Source: Antitrichia curtipendula (taxonomy: Eukaryota; Streptophyta; Bryopsida; Hypnales; Leucodontaceae). From it: 64,000 nucleotides of DNA. The translations under genes were made by a program, and so were the position numbers. The notes under the pieces are model-generated. The model did no database searches. It saw only the letters and a list, made by a program, of their open reading frames with translations, and had not been told where the DNA came from. The first letter of the stretch is position 1, and the number at the start of each line of letters is the position of its first letter. Of this stretch, positions 47,633 to 58,290 are shown one piece after another. The stretch spans positions 30,442,001-30,506,000 of the forward strand of contig OX579635.1 in assembly GCA_951230915.1 (NCBI GenBank). The letters run 5' to 3'.

Positions 47633-47648
47633 CTATTGTCCAAGCTCG
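47313..47648. repeat. Tandem duplication covering the 3' end of RPS21
   Basis: GCCCCATAATTTCCAGCAAT and CAACTCTACCTA(C/T)TGTCCAA occur at 47404-47458 and again at 47590-47642; GAAATCAGAA and ATTCACAAACAA precede both. The inner copy contains the RPS21 stop codon and last codons; the outer copy repeats the last few codons and 3' UTR. The period is about 184 bp. Confidence 0.8.
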
Positions 47649-48300
47649 GCCTTCTTCTTGGCCCACAACCTGTCCAGGGCGCTGTCAGCATCTCCCTGCG
47701 TTACAAACACAATCCGCACAGACTAAGCCAACGGCAATCAAACACAATTTCTGCACAAACTGTTCACATATACTCCTACCAAAAACGTAACAGATTCAGG
47801 TTGAAAATACACACAGAGCCACAGAAATTCTCGTTAAATAAATCTTAGCTCAGAGAAAGCATACATCAGAAAAAATGTTACATTTTCAGAATTGTTCTCT
47901 AAATATGTATTCCTGTCCACATTTGGTAGCCTTAAACAGGAGATGCAATCAGTCAATTTCCAGAATAGTGAAGAGCAACAGACCTGAGCACGGACGAACC
48001 CGCACAAGGCAAAGGTGGTGAACTGCCCGGTGTAGACGCCGTTCTCATCGACGTGACCGACATTCAACTGAACGGAGGCCACATCCTTAGAAGTGATCAA
48101 CCTGTTAGTTGAGGAACTGCAATTACCAGAAACAACCAAAGGATTAGGGTTTCAGCCACAAATTTTTGAAAAGATACAGAAAATAGGGTTTGTTCAAAGG
48201 AGGAGAGAGGTGACGGAACATGACTGAGGTTTCTGGGTCAAACGGCGTACCACTTCCGGGGAATGTAGAGATCGACATTGTCACCTTCCTCGTTCTGCAT
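47633..48300 (-). CDS. RPS21: 40S ribosomal protein S21 (eS21)
   Basis: Three exons, 48300-48251, 48116-47984 and 47695-47633, total 246 nt (81 residues), the usual length of plant eS21. The protein starts [16 protein letters not shown], continues [20 protein letters not shown], then [20 protein letters not shown], and ends [11 protein letters not shown]. All are standard eS21 signatures. eS21 sits on the head/platform side of the small subunit and acts in late 18S rRNA processing. All introns are GT-AG with consistent phases. The gene is head to head with TPT1 across 564 bp. Confidence 0.97.
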
Positions 48301-48864
48301 GATGCGAGAGTAGCAAGACGCAAGGTGGAGATGGCGGTGGACGACGTGGGCGAGCGAGCGAGCAAGCGAGGAGTTACGAAAACCAACCAGAGCTGCGAAA
48401 GAGGAAGCTCTGGATTAGGGTTAGGTTTTGTATACTGGGGTGTCCCCCTTGTGTTGCCCCTGTGGGAACATAGAGAACTTCGGGAACAAACTACAATTAC
48501 ATTACTGTAGCTTCATGTGACTAGAGTATGAAGCTACTGACCCCTATTTGTTGTTGTCCAAGCTTGATTCCTCCTTCATCTTCTCCATTTCCGTATCTGT
48601 GGATTTTGACCTCGTGTGTTTTCGAAAATTTTCGAGTTTCTTCGGGGTTTTCGGGGTTTTCTCCTGTTTTTTCCTGTTTTGTGAACTGGAAAGAGAGAAT
48701 TGTTTTTTGTGATCGGTGGATGGTTCCCAGTTTTCACCCTGGCTTCAGCGGCCACTCTATTGTATGGTGTTACGCGGGGTTTTGTTGTGAAATTGTGTCG
48801 AAAGACGCATCGAGGTGGAGAAATTGATGTGATTATTAAGAGGAGCTTGAGGGCGTCTGCGGTC
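48301..48864. promoter_or_regulatory. Divergent promoter of RPS21 and TPT1
   Basis: This short spacer between two start codons must hold both 5' UTRs and promoters. ATTAGGGTTAGG at 48413-48424 is a telobox-type motif, common in plant ribosomal protein promoters, about 115 bp upstream of the RPS21 ATG. AGCGAGCGAGCAAGCGAG lies at 48351. Confidence 0.5.
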
Positions 48865-51800
48865 ATGGCAGGCAGAGGAGGTAAGCAAGGATCGTTTGGG
48901 GGAATTGGCACTTCGACTTCTTTTGGAGGTGCAGAGAGAGGCGGATACCGTGACTTAGGTTCATCGTCCAGGTGAGCTTCGGTTGTTGATTTCTAGGGTT
49001 TTATGAATTCTTGCATTTGAGGATGTGTTACAGCAGTGGATGGAATAAAACAACAGGAGATTCATGTACTCGAGCCTGGAGAGTTGTTGTTGCTCTTTTT
49101 CTTTTTCTTCTATCCTCATTATTGATCCTGATGCGTATACAAAATTTCTTTCAGGCAGGAAGAATATCCTAAACCAGCGGCTTCAAGCCATGCTGGTGCA
49201 ATACCAAGGAGTGGCGGTCGATCCAGGTGAGCTTTTCCTAGGGTTTTATGAATTCTTGCATCTGAGGGTTGGTACCGTACTCGGTGGAATAAATGCGCAT
49301 GAGATTCATGTAATGTAAAAGTTTCCATTCACCACACAGTAAGGGAGAGGTTCCGTTCACCGTACAAGTGAATTAAAAACCTTTTCCTACAACAATCTAG
49401 AAATTATCACCATCTTAAATTTTGCACATTTATTTTGTGTCAAGCAAATAATCAAATGGCAAACTGAGTGTCAAAAGATTAAGTATTTTCACACTGAGCT
49501 CAAATCAAAGCTTACTTGTATAGTCAATGGAGGCTCTAATGTATTGTATGGTTAATGGAACCACTACCTTAATTGACTCCGCAGATTGTTGTTGTTATTT
49601 TTCTTTTTCTGTTCCACCTTCATGGTTGATCCTGACATGTATACTGAATTGCTTGCAGGCAGGAAGAATACCCTAAACCAGCTGCTTCAAGCCTTGCTGG
49701 TGCGGTACCAAGTGCTAGCGGCCGAGGTGACCATGTGGTGAAAGATGGACATGAAAATGCAGGATCAAGCGCTGGTCACCGTCAGGGAAGGCCCTCTGGG
49801 GGTCGTGGCCGAGGGCGCAGGAACGCAATGGATTCAATTGAAGCTCTGGGACGATGCATGTGAGCCTCTTTACATAATTTAACCCCTAAAAGCCCAAGGG
49901 ATTCGGACAGAAATAAATTTGCTTATGTCTCAAGAGGAATTGTTACTTGTGATCATAGGAATGATGACTCTTTAAGATTTAGGAATGGGTTTTTTGAATT
50001 TTTCATTTAGTTGAGGGTTATTCTGAGGATTACATGAAAGGAGACGTGAAGAACATGCATTTCCACGCTTGCTATTTTGCCGCTGATTTTACTTTCGTTT
50101 TCTAATTGGCGAGATTTTCCAGGTCGGGGATTCTTAGGCATCGAGCTGCAGATTACGATCTAGAAATGAAGAGTGATGGATTTGTTCTAGTTGCCGATCT
50201 TTTGAAGCTAAGCAAGAAAACTGCAGCTGGCGTTCCATTAAGTGCGCATAGCGAGGAGGATGTGCGCAAGGTGACTTTGCACTAGACATCCTCTATGAAA
50301 TTTCGTATTCTATGCTGCAATGGGTAATGTGTCTTATGATCAGGGGCTTGCAAGCTATGTCATGTCCCAGTAGAAACTGAGCTTAGATTCCGTTGGTTGA
50401 TTGCAGGCTGTTGCAGCAGACGGGAAACAACGTTTCGGGCTAAAAGAAGAAAGTGAGAAACTTTTTATTAGGGCAAATCAAGGTCACAGTATCAAGGTGA
50501 GCATTTGCTTCTGGTGGACGCCCACGCTGCTATTGTTCCCTATCACTGAAGTTGTTAAATATGCCTTTTTTCATTGTTTCCAGTTTTCTCATTATGATGA
50601 TTAATGAAGTTTAATGAAGTTATGAAGTTTGATGATTGACGATGATAAATGAGGAGTATACCTCGAGAAACATATACTATGTGAGGTTTTTTCTTCGTCC
50701 CTCATTATGCAACCAATTTTTAACTTCACATTATTTTACTTTGCAGACTGTGGATTCTGAACTGCTTTTAACGCTGATTACATCTCCTTCACAAATTCCA
50801 GGTGATTCTCTTCATTTTTCCATAGTTTGAGATCTTTTACGTTGTCTTGTATCTTTGGTTCCCCTTCTGACTAAGCTTGTTTAGTTTTGACAATTCTAAA
50901 TTCTCAACAATGACAGTTCTAGCTAATTATCGTTTCTGGTGAATGATAGTCTGTGTTCATGGTACCTACGAGAGATTTATGAGTTCCATCTGGCGAGAGG
51001 GATTGAAACGCATGGAACGCAACCATGTCCATTTTGCTACTGGATTGCCTCAAGAGGATGGTGTCATCAGTGGTACGTTTCCTGTTTCATCTCTGGGTTT
51101 TGAGGTTAGATTGGTGTATTGTCAATATTGAACTAGTTGGTATATGTTTATTCTCATATCAAACCTTGCTGCTACCATTGCTCTCTGCTTGCCTTTTGAA
51201 TTTTCAATGGTTAGTTTAAAATGCGTTGGCAACGACTATTCGATAATTGGGTCAATGGGAACAGGAATGAGAGCTACTGCTCAGGTTCTCATCTACCTAG
51301 ACGTGGAGAAGGCCATGGCAGGTTCGTAGATCTTCCTTCGTGTCTTTCGCCTTTCTTCCATCTGATGCTTTTCACAGAAGTATACCGACAGATTTTCTTT
51401 TTATTTAATTGAGATTTCAATGATGTTATATATTCGGTGTTTTAAACTAGCTTGGTCTGTGCCGGACATTAGCCTGGAAGTTGTTGGAAGTGCTCCCATG
51501 CATAAGATCATGAATGGGAGTGAATAAGACCCAGTTGTGGTATAGAATAGATTTTTCTTTCAGTTAGAGATATCAAGATGTTGTGATATGGGAGGTAACT
51601 GTGGCAGACTTTTCTTCGTTTGTTCTTGGAGGACATGGGTATGAGAGGGATTTGTACAGTTCAGCTCTTTCTATTTCAGATTACAGAATGAGAAATCACA
51701 CTTATTAGTGTATTCACAACATGTGCAGATGGAATGAAGCTCTACATTTCAGCCAACAACGTGGTACTTACTGAAGGCCTGGATGGGGTTGTTCCAACGC

Positions 51801-51886
51801 AGTATTTTAAGAGAGTTGTCAAGAAGTTACCTGACAACAAGGAGATACCACTATTTCCACCAACCCATCAGCGTCATCAGCCTTAG
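48865..51886 (+). CDS. TPT1: tRNA 2'-phosphotransferase (Tpt1/KptA family)
   Basis: Tpt1 moves the splice-junction 2'-phosphate of ligated tRNA to NAD+. Eight core exons are 48865-48971, 49659-49859, 50123-50270, 50407-50496, 50747-50801, 50950-51072, 51265-51321 and 51729-51886: 939 nt, 312 residues, all phases consistent. The N-terminal ~100 residues are Gly/Ser/Arg-rich. The catalytic domain shows SGILRHRA (R108, H109), DGFVLVADLL, DGKQRFGL, FIRANQGHS (R174), VCVHGTYERF, HVHFATGLP, DGVISGMRA (R244), VLIYLDVEKAM and SANNVVLTEGL, covering the conserved Arg-His-Arg-Arg set. A near copy of exon 2 at 49155-49226 could be spliced in without changing the frame. An in-frame ATG at 48700 would add 55 residues. 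The gene ends facing the P450. Confidence 0.93.
49155..49226 (+). other. Duplicate copy of the start of TPT1 exon 2
   Basis: This 72 nt segment begins after a TTTCAG acceptor, encodes QEEYPKPAASSHAGAIP, and ends in a GTGAGC donor. The true exon 2 at 49659 encodes QEEYPKPAASSLAGAVP. The flanking intron sequence is duplicated as well: TAGGGTTTTATGAATTCTTG is at 48993 and 49239, and GTTGTTGTT with CTTTTTCT before each acceptor. Both its borders are phase 2, so it could be a cassette exon adding 24 residues. Confidence 0.8.
49879..49915. mobile_element. Terminal fragment of a TTAA-family MITE in a TPT1 intron
   Basis: TTAACCCCTAAAAGCCCAAG (continuing GGATTCGGACAG) matches the left end of the element at 21493. 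I could not find its other end in the intron, so it is probably a truncated copy. Confidence 0.5.
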
Positions 51887-52034
51887 TCATCAGCCACTGC
51901 AACAGATGCTCAGAAATTTTGATGAACAGAATGTAATTTAGTATGAATTGGTATTGCACTATTACGCGAGCAGAACCATGGAACGTGTTTCAGAACCCTA
52001 TTTCTGCGTCAGAATAAACCCTGCCATGGCCTTC

Positions 52035-52062
52035 TCCCCTGCAACACCAGATCCACCTTCTT
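52035..52062 (+). repeat. 28 bp exact copy of P450 coding sequence
   Basis: The 28 bp at 52035-52062, starting TCCCCTGCAACACCAGATCC, recur exactly at 52295-52322 inside the last P450 exon. The copy lies in the spacer between the converging TPT1 and P450 genes. Confidence 0.8.
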
Positions 52063-52244
52063 GGGCAACAGATTTTTAGGATTTAGGGTTTAGGATAATA
52101 AATATCTACTCTTCACACCGTCCTGATAAACTCTGCGTCACCAGGGGCATCCAATAGAAGATGGTGAAGATTTTTTGTGCGTTGCCGAAGAATTCCTCCC
52201 CCAAAATGGACTTCCAACAGATACAAAACTGATCCAAGTGAAAT

Positions 52245-54795
52245 TCAAGCCACGCCATGGACATTCAGCAGCAACCCCGGATCCACTCTCAACTTCCCCT
52301 GCAACACCAGATCCACCTTCTTCCTCGGCTCCGCCACCGTCCCCACATTCGCCCCTCTGTCCACCCCGTTCGGCACCCTCCACTCCACGCACTGCAACAT
52401 CACCGCCACCACATACGTCACCGTCGCCATGGACAAGCCGACCGCAGGGCACTGCCTCTTCCCAAACCCGAACGGAATGAAATGCTCCTCGGACCCTTGC
52501 GGCGTCGCCTTCACCTCCTCGAACCTCCCCGGTCGAAACTCCCCTGGCGCCTCCCAGAAGCTCCCGTCGCGCATGATGGGCGGGAGGGTGATGACAACAG
52601 AAGCGTCCGCGGGGATGGTGTAGCCGCCCACCTCGCAGGGGCGGAAGCTGCGGTGAGGGGGGAAGGTCGGAGCGGGAGGGTGGCAGCGGAGTGTCTCTTT
52701 GATGATGTTGTGGAGGAGGGGGAGGTCAGGGAGGTCGGAGGGGGAGATGAGGCGGGTGGTGTGGGTGATGGCGTCCAGAGCTTCCACTGCGCGGTTGTGG
52801 AGGAGGGGGTGGGAGACGACTTCGTAAATAGCTTCGATGATGGTCTTGGAGATGGAATCTGTACCCGTTATCAAAAGAGTCTGCACTCATCGAGATGGGT
52901 CGCGTGCGTGAGTTTTGAGGGAGGGGAGGTTTCGCAGGCAATCGGTTGAGGAATTAGGGTTAGTAACGTACGAAGACGACGGAGACGATCTGTTCTTCGC
53001 TGCAGCGCTCCTCCCCCTCCATGGACAAGAGTTTGCTCACGACGTCCCGCTCGTTGGCGCCGCCTCGAATGTCCTCCTCCGACCACGCGCTCATTTCTTG
53101 TTTCTTTTTGTCAATCAGCGCCGTGATGCTGCTTCGCAGCTGGGCCTTCACCTCGTGGAATTGCCTATCAAGCCCTTGCAGGTCCAGCCATCGCAGGGCG
53201 GGGATAAAATCACCGTAGTTTCCGTAGGAGCTTCGAATCAGCAGGTGTACCAACTGTGCAGGCATTTACAAGGGAATTTTCTGACAAACTTCAGTGGAAT
53301 TGTACCAAACGTAAACGTGGCCTAGTTATCGAAAGGAAAGGAGCTTGTGCATCTCATTTCTGGCAATCTGAAGTTTTTAATAGAAATGAGAATTGAAGGA
53401 AATGTCAAGAAATTAACTTGGGGTCGTTGTTATCTCACCTTCTGGAATATGCAAACCATGTTGTTGACCTCCCCAGCAGCCTTGTCTGCGAAGTCCTGTC
53501 CAATGGCCAAGCACAGCGCCAGCTTCAACGCCAGGGCCGACACCGTCTTGGTCACATTTACGCCGCGCCCGTCCTTCATCTCCTCCACCATGGCGCGTAC
53601 CATCTTCACCACCTGCACTAATTCCCCCAGTCGATCAGTCCATGATAGTGACACGATTCAAGCAACAACGCGAAAACCTGACTGTCACCGTGAGTGAACT
53701 CAAGTTCTAGGGGATTCCGTTTCGTAGAATTTTGGTTAGTCTCTAAGCTAGCGCGGCTGTTTGCCACGGCCTCGCAAGTCGTCAATCAGGGCTTATGACA
53801 AGCCTTTCTCATTAGTGAGGGTCTACAACGAGCGTCCTCAATGAAGAGCTTCACCTGCAGGCTCTTCCTGCATAATATGCAGGCTCTTTAATATATCATC
53901 AGGCGTGTCCTATGGAGAAAACTCAACTGTCAATTCGAGGTAAGTCAAGTTCTAGGGGATTCCATTTCGTAAAATCTTGGTTAGAATCTAAGCTAGCCCG
54001 GCTGTACGTCGCCATGACCTCGCAAGTCGTCAATCAGCGCTTCTCCCAACTCTTCCTCATCAATTAGGGTCTCCAACGACCATCCTCAACCAAGAGCTTC
54101 AAACATCATCACCTCGCTCTTCAAACATCATCACCTCGCTCTTCAAACCCCCCATCACCTCGCTCTTCAAACATCCGCCCTGGCGCAACAATCCTCACAA
54201 TACGCGCAACAACTTCCACACAGAACCACAAAAAATTCAACCTCAAATCCTCAAACGCTCCAAACTTCGTTACCAATCTCACTCACGACGCCCTCACCTG
54301 CACTTTCCGAACTTCCTCCCCTTCCACAACCTTCCTCGGCGCCACCACTTCCATCGCGAACATCCTCCTCGTCCTTTTAAACAGCGGATTCAACGAACTC
54401 ATAGGCACGAGGGCCGTGTCATTCCACGACAGATGCTGGTATGCAATATGCGAGGGTCGGTTGGCGAATTCCGCATCGTGGTGTTTCAGAAACTCCATGG
54501 CCATCTTGGCACTGGAGACCACCACGATGGTGCGAGCGCCCAGGCGGAGGAGCATGAGGTCGCCGTATTTGTTAGCCAGACGCTCGAACAGAAGCTCCGG
54601 GGGTTGGACGTTGGGGAGGAAGGGAAGGCAGCCCACGAGGGGGAGGCTCGGGGGACCGGGGGGAAGGGGCAAGGGGCGATGGCGATGGCGATGCAGGTGG
54701 CGGAGGAGGAAGAGCCAAGTCAGGGTGCCGAGGAGGAGCACAGAAAGCCATAGCAGCTCGCCTTGCGCAAAAACTCTAGGGCAAGTCGGCTCCAT
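52245..54795 (-). CDS. Cytochrome P450, A-type (CYP71 clan)
   Basis: Four exons, 54795-54298, 53612-53439, 53253-52972 and 52880-52245, all join in phase 0 and give 529 residues. The N-terminus has a membrane anchor (LLWLSVLLLGTLTWLFLL) and a proline hinge (PLPLPPGPPSLPLVG), so the protein sits on the ER membrane facing the cytosol. GNYGDFIPALRWLDLQG is typical of CYP71-clan enzymes such as CYP98 and CYP75. ITGTDS is the I-helix oxygen site, KETLR (E380, R383) the K-helix, FRPGRF the PERF motif, and FGFGKRQCPA the heme loop with ligand C462. The usual Gly after the heme Cys is Ala, which some P450s tolerate. The substrate cannot be told. Exon GC content is high, unlike its neighbours. It is convergent with TPT1. 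Confidence 0.92.
53701..54180. repeat. Direct duplication and 22 bp tandem repeat in P450 intron 1
   Basis: CAAGTTCTAGGGGATTCC begins two copies, at 53701 and 53945, which also share CCTCGCAAGTCGTCAATCAG. Each copy is about 160 bp. After the second, CTTCAAACATCATCACCTCG-type units run about four times to 54180. Confidence 0.8.
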
Positions 54796-54825
54796 CCTTG
54801 TAGAATGCTCTGGATTTCTTGCGCA

Positions 54826-55320
54826 CCGTCAATTTTGAACGTCACCTTTACAACTGCTGCAATTGTGTCTGCGAGGTTAGAGCTCACGAAAACAGGATGC
54901 GAAACAGGAAGGACAGTAATGCAAAACTGAGAATCCCGGTAATTGTTAGTAGCTCTATTGATGAACACAGACAGGAATCCCGACACAGGATGCTGCAATT
55001 TAAGAACGACGTTCCCGATGGATTTGAATTTCTTGCTCACCGACAATTTGAGCGTTGTTTTTCCAACTGTTGCAATTGCAGCTGCGAGAGGTTAGATCTA
55101 TAGCTCACGAATCGAAAACAGGGTGCGGGACAGAACTACATGGAAATCTGAGCAGAGCTCGAAGAACACATTCAGGACTCCGGCACAGGATCGGATGCTG
55201 CTCCGCTCTGGCTACCTTGTTCACCTTCAATTTGAACGCAGTCAGTTTCCCAACTGTGTCTGCAATTGTGTCTGCGAGGTTCGAGCTCAGATCACGAAAC
55301 AGGATGGGTCACACGAAAAA
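54826..55320. repeat. Three imperfect tandem repeats upstream of the P450
   Basis: CACCGTCAATTTTGAACG (54826), CACCGACAATTTGAGCG (55039) and CACCTTCAATTTGAACG (55219) each start a copy. All continue with an AACTGYTGCAATTG or TCTGCAATTGTGTCTGCGAG stretch and a CACGAAAACAGGATGCG-like stretch. The period is about 180-210 bp. They begin 30 bp upstream of the P450 ATG, so they may lie in its 5' UTR or promoter. Confidence 0.75.
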
Positions 55321-57149
55321 GACGTAAAACCCAAATCTTTGAGATCGAGGTTCAGTTACTCCTAGGAGCTCTAAAAGAACAGAGGATCCCGGCACGAACT
55401 CGAGATGGGCGTTCCTGCAGATCGAATGTTCTGGGTTTCACTACTGTAGCTTTTCTTCAAATCGGTTTCCTACTTTTGGCAATTTGCATCTTCGAAAATC
55501 AGAGCTGGACATCAATGCAAACGAAGAAATCTTAAGAGGTTAGATCCTTGGTAATTGGGCATCATTTGAATGGCAAACCCTCAATTGGATGTTGTCAGTA
55601 TGCTGCCATGTTAATTCCCTTTTGGGTACTAATGCACTAACTTGACAATATACTCAACCTGCTTAATCATATGTTCTACATTAGTACGACATTCGTTAAA
55701 ACCTTAACTGTGTATTTGTTAGCATGTTCAATCTTCTCAAGTATTGTACATTGTCATATATATACTAAACTTTGAATATATATATATATATATTTGTCAC
55801 AAACTTGCAGCTTTAAGAAGAATAGAGTATCTCGGAAGATTGAACTCCATTGATTCATTTAGATTTTTTTGAATACGTGGGTGCACGATGGTATGCAGGA
55901 AAAAAAAATGGAAGGAAATGCAATTGTTCCTTCACACAAGATAGAGACATGAGAGCACGTGTACTGAAATAGTTGGCGGAGAGACGCTGTCCCAACTGAA
56001 ATTAAAGAACTCCGGAATGTGAACTGTTTCATGGAGTATTTTACCAACTGCTGTAAGTTGCTAAAAAAATAGTAATTTGGTAAGGGTTTTATTTAACTTC
56101 AAAGGTTTTCTATGACACCACATTTTAATTGATTGCCCAATTGCCTTCTTACAAATGTTAAAAGGAATGTAGAGTCTGTTTTAAGTTTTAGAGCAATGGT
56201 CGCATTTAGGAACTTGTGTGTATTACTTTTTGAATGCCGCAATGCTTTTTGTTTTTGGCCTAAAAGCCATATCTTTTTTTTCAAGACTATGTGTGTGGGG
56301 AGTTTTGATCAAGGCTTGTGATCAAGAATAGGTGCCTACCGCATAGTTTTTTGGAGATTCATAAGTAATTCATAAATGCTCCAAAAAATATGAAACCACT
56401 TCTGTTAGATTCCGCATCAATTTTTCTTTCTTCAAGTGAAAAAGTAAGGGGATAAACACTTTGGGGCATCTGAAACCCATCCGAAAAGGCCAACTAGCCC
56501 TTCAAGTGATGGTTTTATGAGTACACTACCTTACGTGTTAGCACGGCCCAGGGTGTGCTGAGACTGTGGAACGGCGCATCATTTGCCATACAGCGTCCGG
56601 GGTTTTAATTTTGAGAAGGATTTTGAAATATATCGAGAAACTCAAGTAAGGTATGGGTCTCTAAAAAGCGACTTGGCTCTAAAAGCAACCCCTAACACAG
56701 AGGTACATTTTTACTTTTTTCAATTATGTACCAACGTTGTACATTTCAGGAGGGGTCACTTTTAGAAACCACTGCGTTTCAACTTCAAAAATTTGTAACT
56801 AATTCCACAAAGGTCCAAAAAAGATGAAACGACTTGGATTAGATGCCAATTCTATTTCTTTTCCTCGTGAAATTTACTGAAAATTGTTTCAAGGAGTTTA
56901 GCTTCCCTGAAAATGCAATCAGCTCTTAAAAGGGTTGCCTTTACGAAAGAGCCTCCTAAGCTTGAATGTGTCGTACAAAAGCTTTGGCTTGTGTCCATCA
57001 GTCTGCCACTGCCAAACTGGAAAAGCCCAGTAACGTAAATTATTGGACCCACAATACGAAAGCTTATCCACCATCGCCAGGTTGCCACTGTACTCACAAT
57101 GCCATGCCCACTTTAATTTCCACTTGGTTGTGGCAAGGGATCTTCTCCT
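55321..57149. other. Gene-free stretch
   Basis: No gene is seen. (TA)n lies near 55775-55790. From about 56300 the sequence looks like decayed repeat, with a GGGG-containing stretch and short frames of no recognisable type. Confidence 0.4.
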
Positions 57150-57498
57150 CACCCCTGGTCACCGTGGAAATCATCCTTTTTTGCTACAGTGTGAATCATC
57201 TACACTTTAAAATAAAAAATAAAAATAAATAAAAAAACCATTCATTGGAGGTCAAACTACCGTGCAAGACTGACCTCCCCTATTTTTTGCTACAATGTGA
57301 ATCATTCACTCTTAAAAAAATAAATAAAAAATTGAAAGCACTTATTGGAGGTGTCAAACTATTGTGCAAGACCTCCCGCCATTTTTTTGCACACACAACT
57401 CCAAGGATGAACATCTGCACTAACTTTTGTCTCACTATGGAAGGATTCTCTATTGTCCATCGTACACTTAGTGTCCATAGCAACGTTACAGGGTTAAA
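57150..57498. mobile_element. TTAA-family MITE, related to the arm of the 12157 element
   Basis: CACCGTGGAAATCATCC, GGAGGTCAAACTACCGTGC, CAACTCCAAGGATGAACA and GTGTCCATAGCAACG follow the same order as the left arm of the 12157-12589 element. The right end is GGG-TTAA at 57492-57498. An internal segment beginning GCTACARTGTGAATCAT is present twice. Confidence 0.65.
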
Positions 57499-57599
57499 AT
57501 GACAGACCCACCCAAAGGTCCAGCAAAGGTATGTTTAATAATCACTTGCATCATCAAAGTACAAGGTGATTAATTGGCAAGTAAAAAAAAGAAAAGGTC

Positions 57600-58290
57600 A
57601 AATTAAGCCAAATGAAGTGACTTTTGAAGCTAATTGCCAGAAAAAAATTTGAGAAGAGAAGCTATTTTTACAAGTGGGATAGTAGTAGGTAAAACAATCC
57701 ATGTGGGATATGTAAATTAGGATTAATAGGAGCGCAACCACTCATAGTTAAGTCAAAAACAGAAATTGTGTTCAATGTAGAATTTTTGACCTCATTTAGG
57801 CATAGTAGAATGATTTTTCCAAAAACTTTGAACTAAAAATAGGTGGGAAATCAAGCTAGTGTATTTCTCCAAAAATCCGTTTGAGTTTAATAAAGATCTT
57901 AATAAAAAATTATGAACAAAATTTGGAAAGGGTGTCTGAAAATGTTAAAGAAAATTTCCTTCCTACCCCTTTTAGAATTTTGTTCATTACTTTTTATTGG
58001 AGGCTCTTATCCTCAAAATAAAATTTGTAGATGAAAACCAACTTGATTTTCCAACTTTTTTTAGTTTAAAGTATTTTGAAAAAAATCATTGTACTATGCC
58101 TAAATGAGGTATGAAATTCTACTTTGAACACAATTCCTATGTTTTGACAATGAGCGCTCAAGCTTTCATCTTTAAATTATCCCATATCCTTTGTGGATTC
58201 ATGGTAGACAATTGATTTTTCTATAAAAAAACTCTTCACCCTTTCATTTTCATTAAATGTCATTTAATTAAGCCTTTCATGTTTGCATCA
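57600..58290. mobile_element. Foldback element of about 690 bp
   Basis: CCTCATTTAGGCATAGTA at 57792 is mirrored by TACTATGCCTAAATGAGG at 58093, and GAAATTGTGTTCAATGTAG by CTACTTTGAACACAATTCC. The mirror similarity continues outward, weaker, to GGTCAAATTAAGCC and GGCTTAATTAAATG. It is non-coding and AT-rich. No clear target duplication is seen. Confidence 0.7.

Noticed and set aside
52257..52949. 230-residue plus-strand frame and other plus-strand frames at 52175-52623
   Set aside because: They are the antisense shadow of the GC-rich last P450 exon, which carries clear P450 motifs.
54416..54838. Plus-strand frames opposite P450 exon 1
   Set aside because: They are low-complexity complements of the P450 N-terminus.
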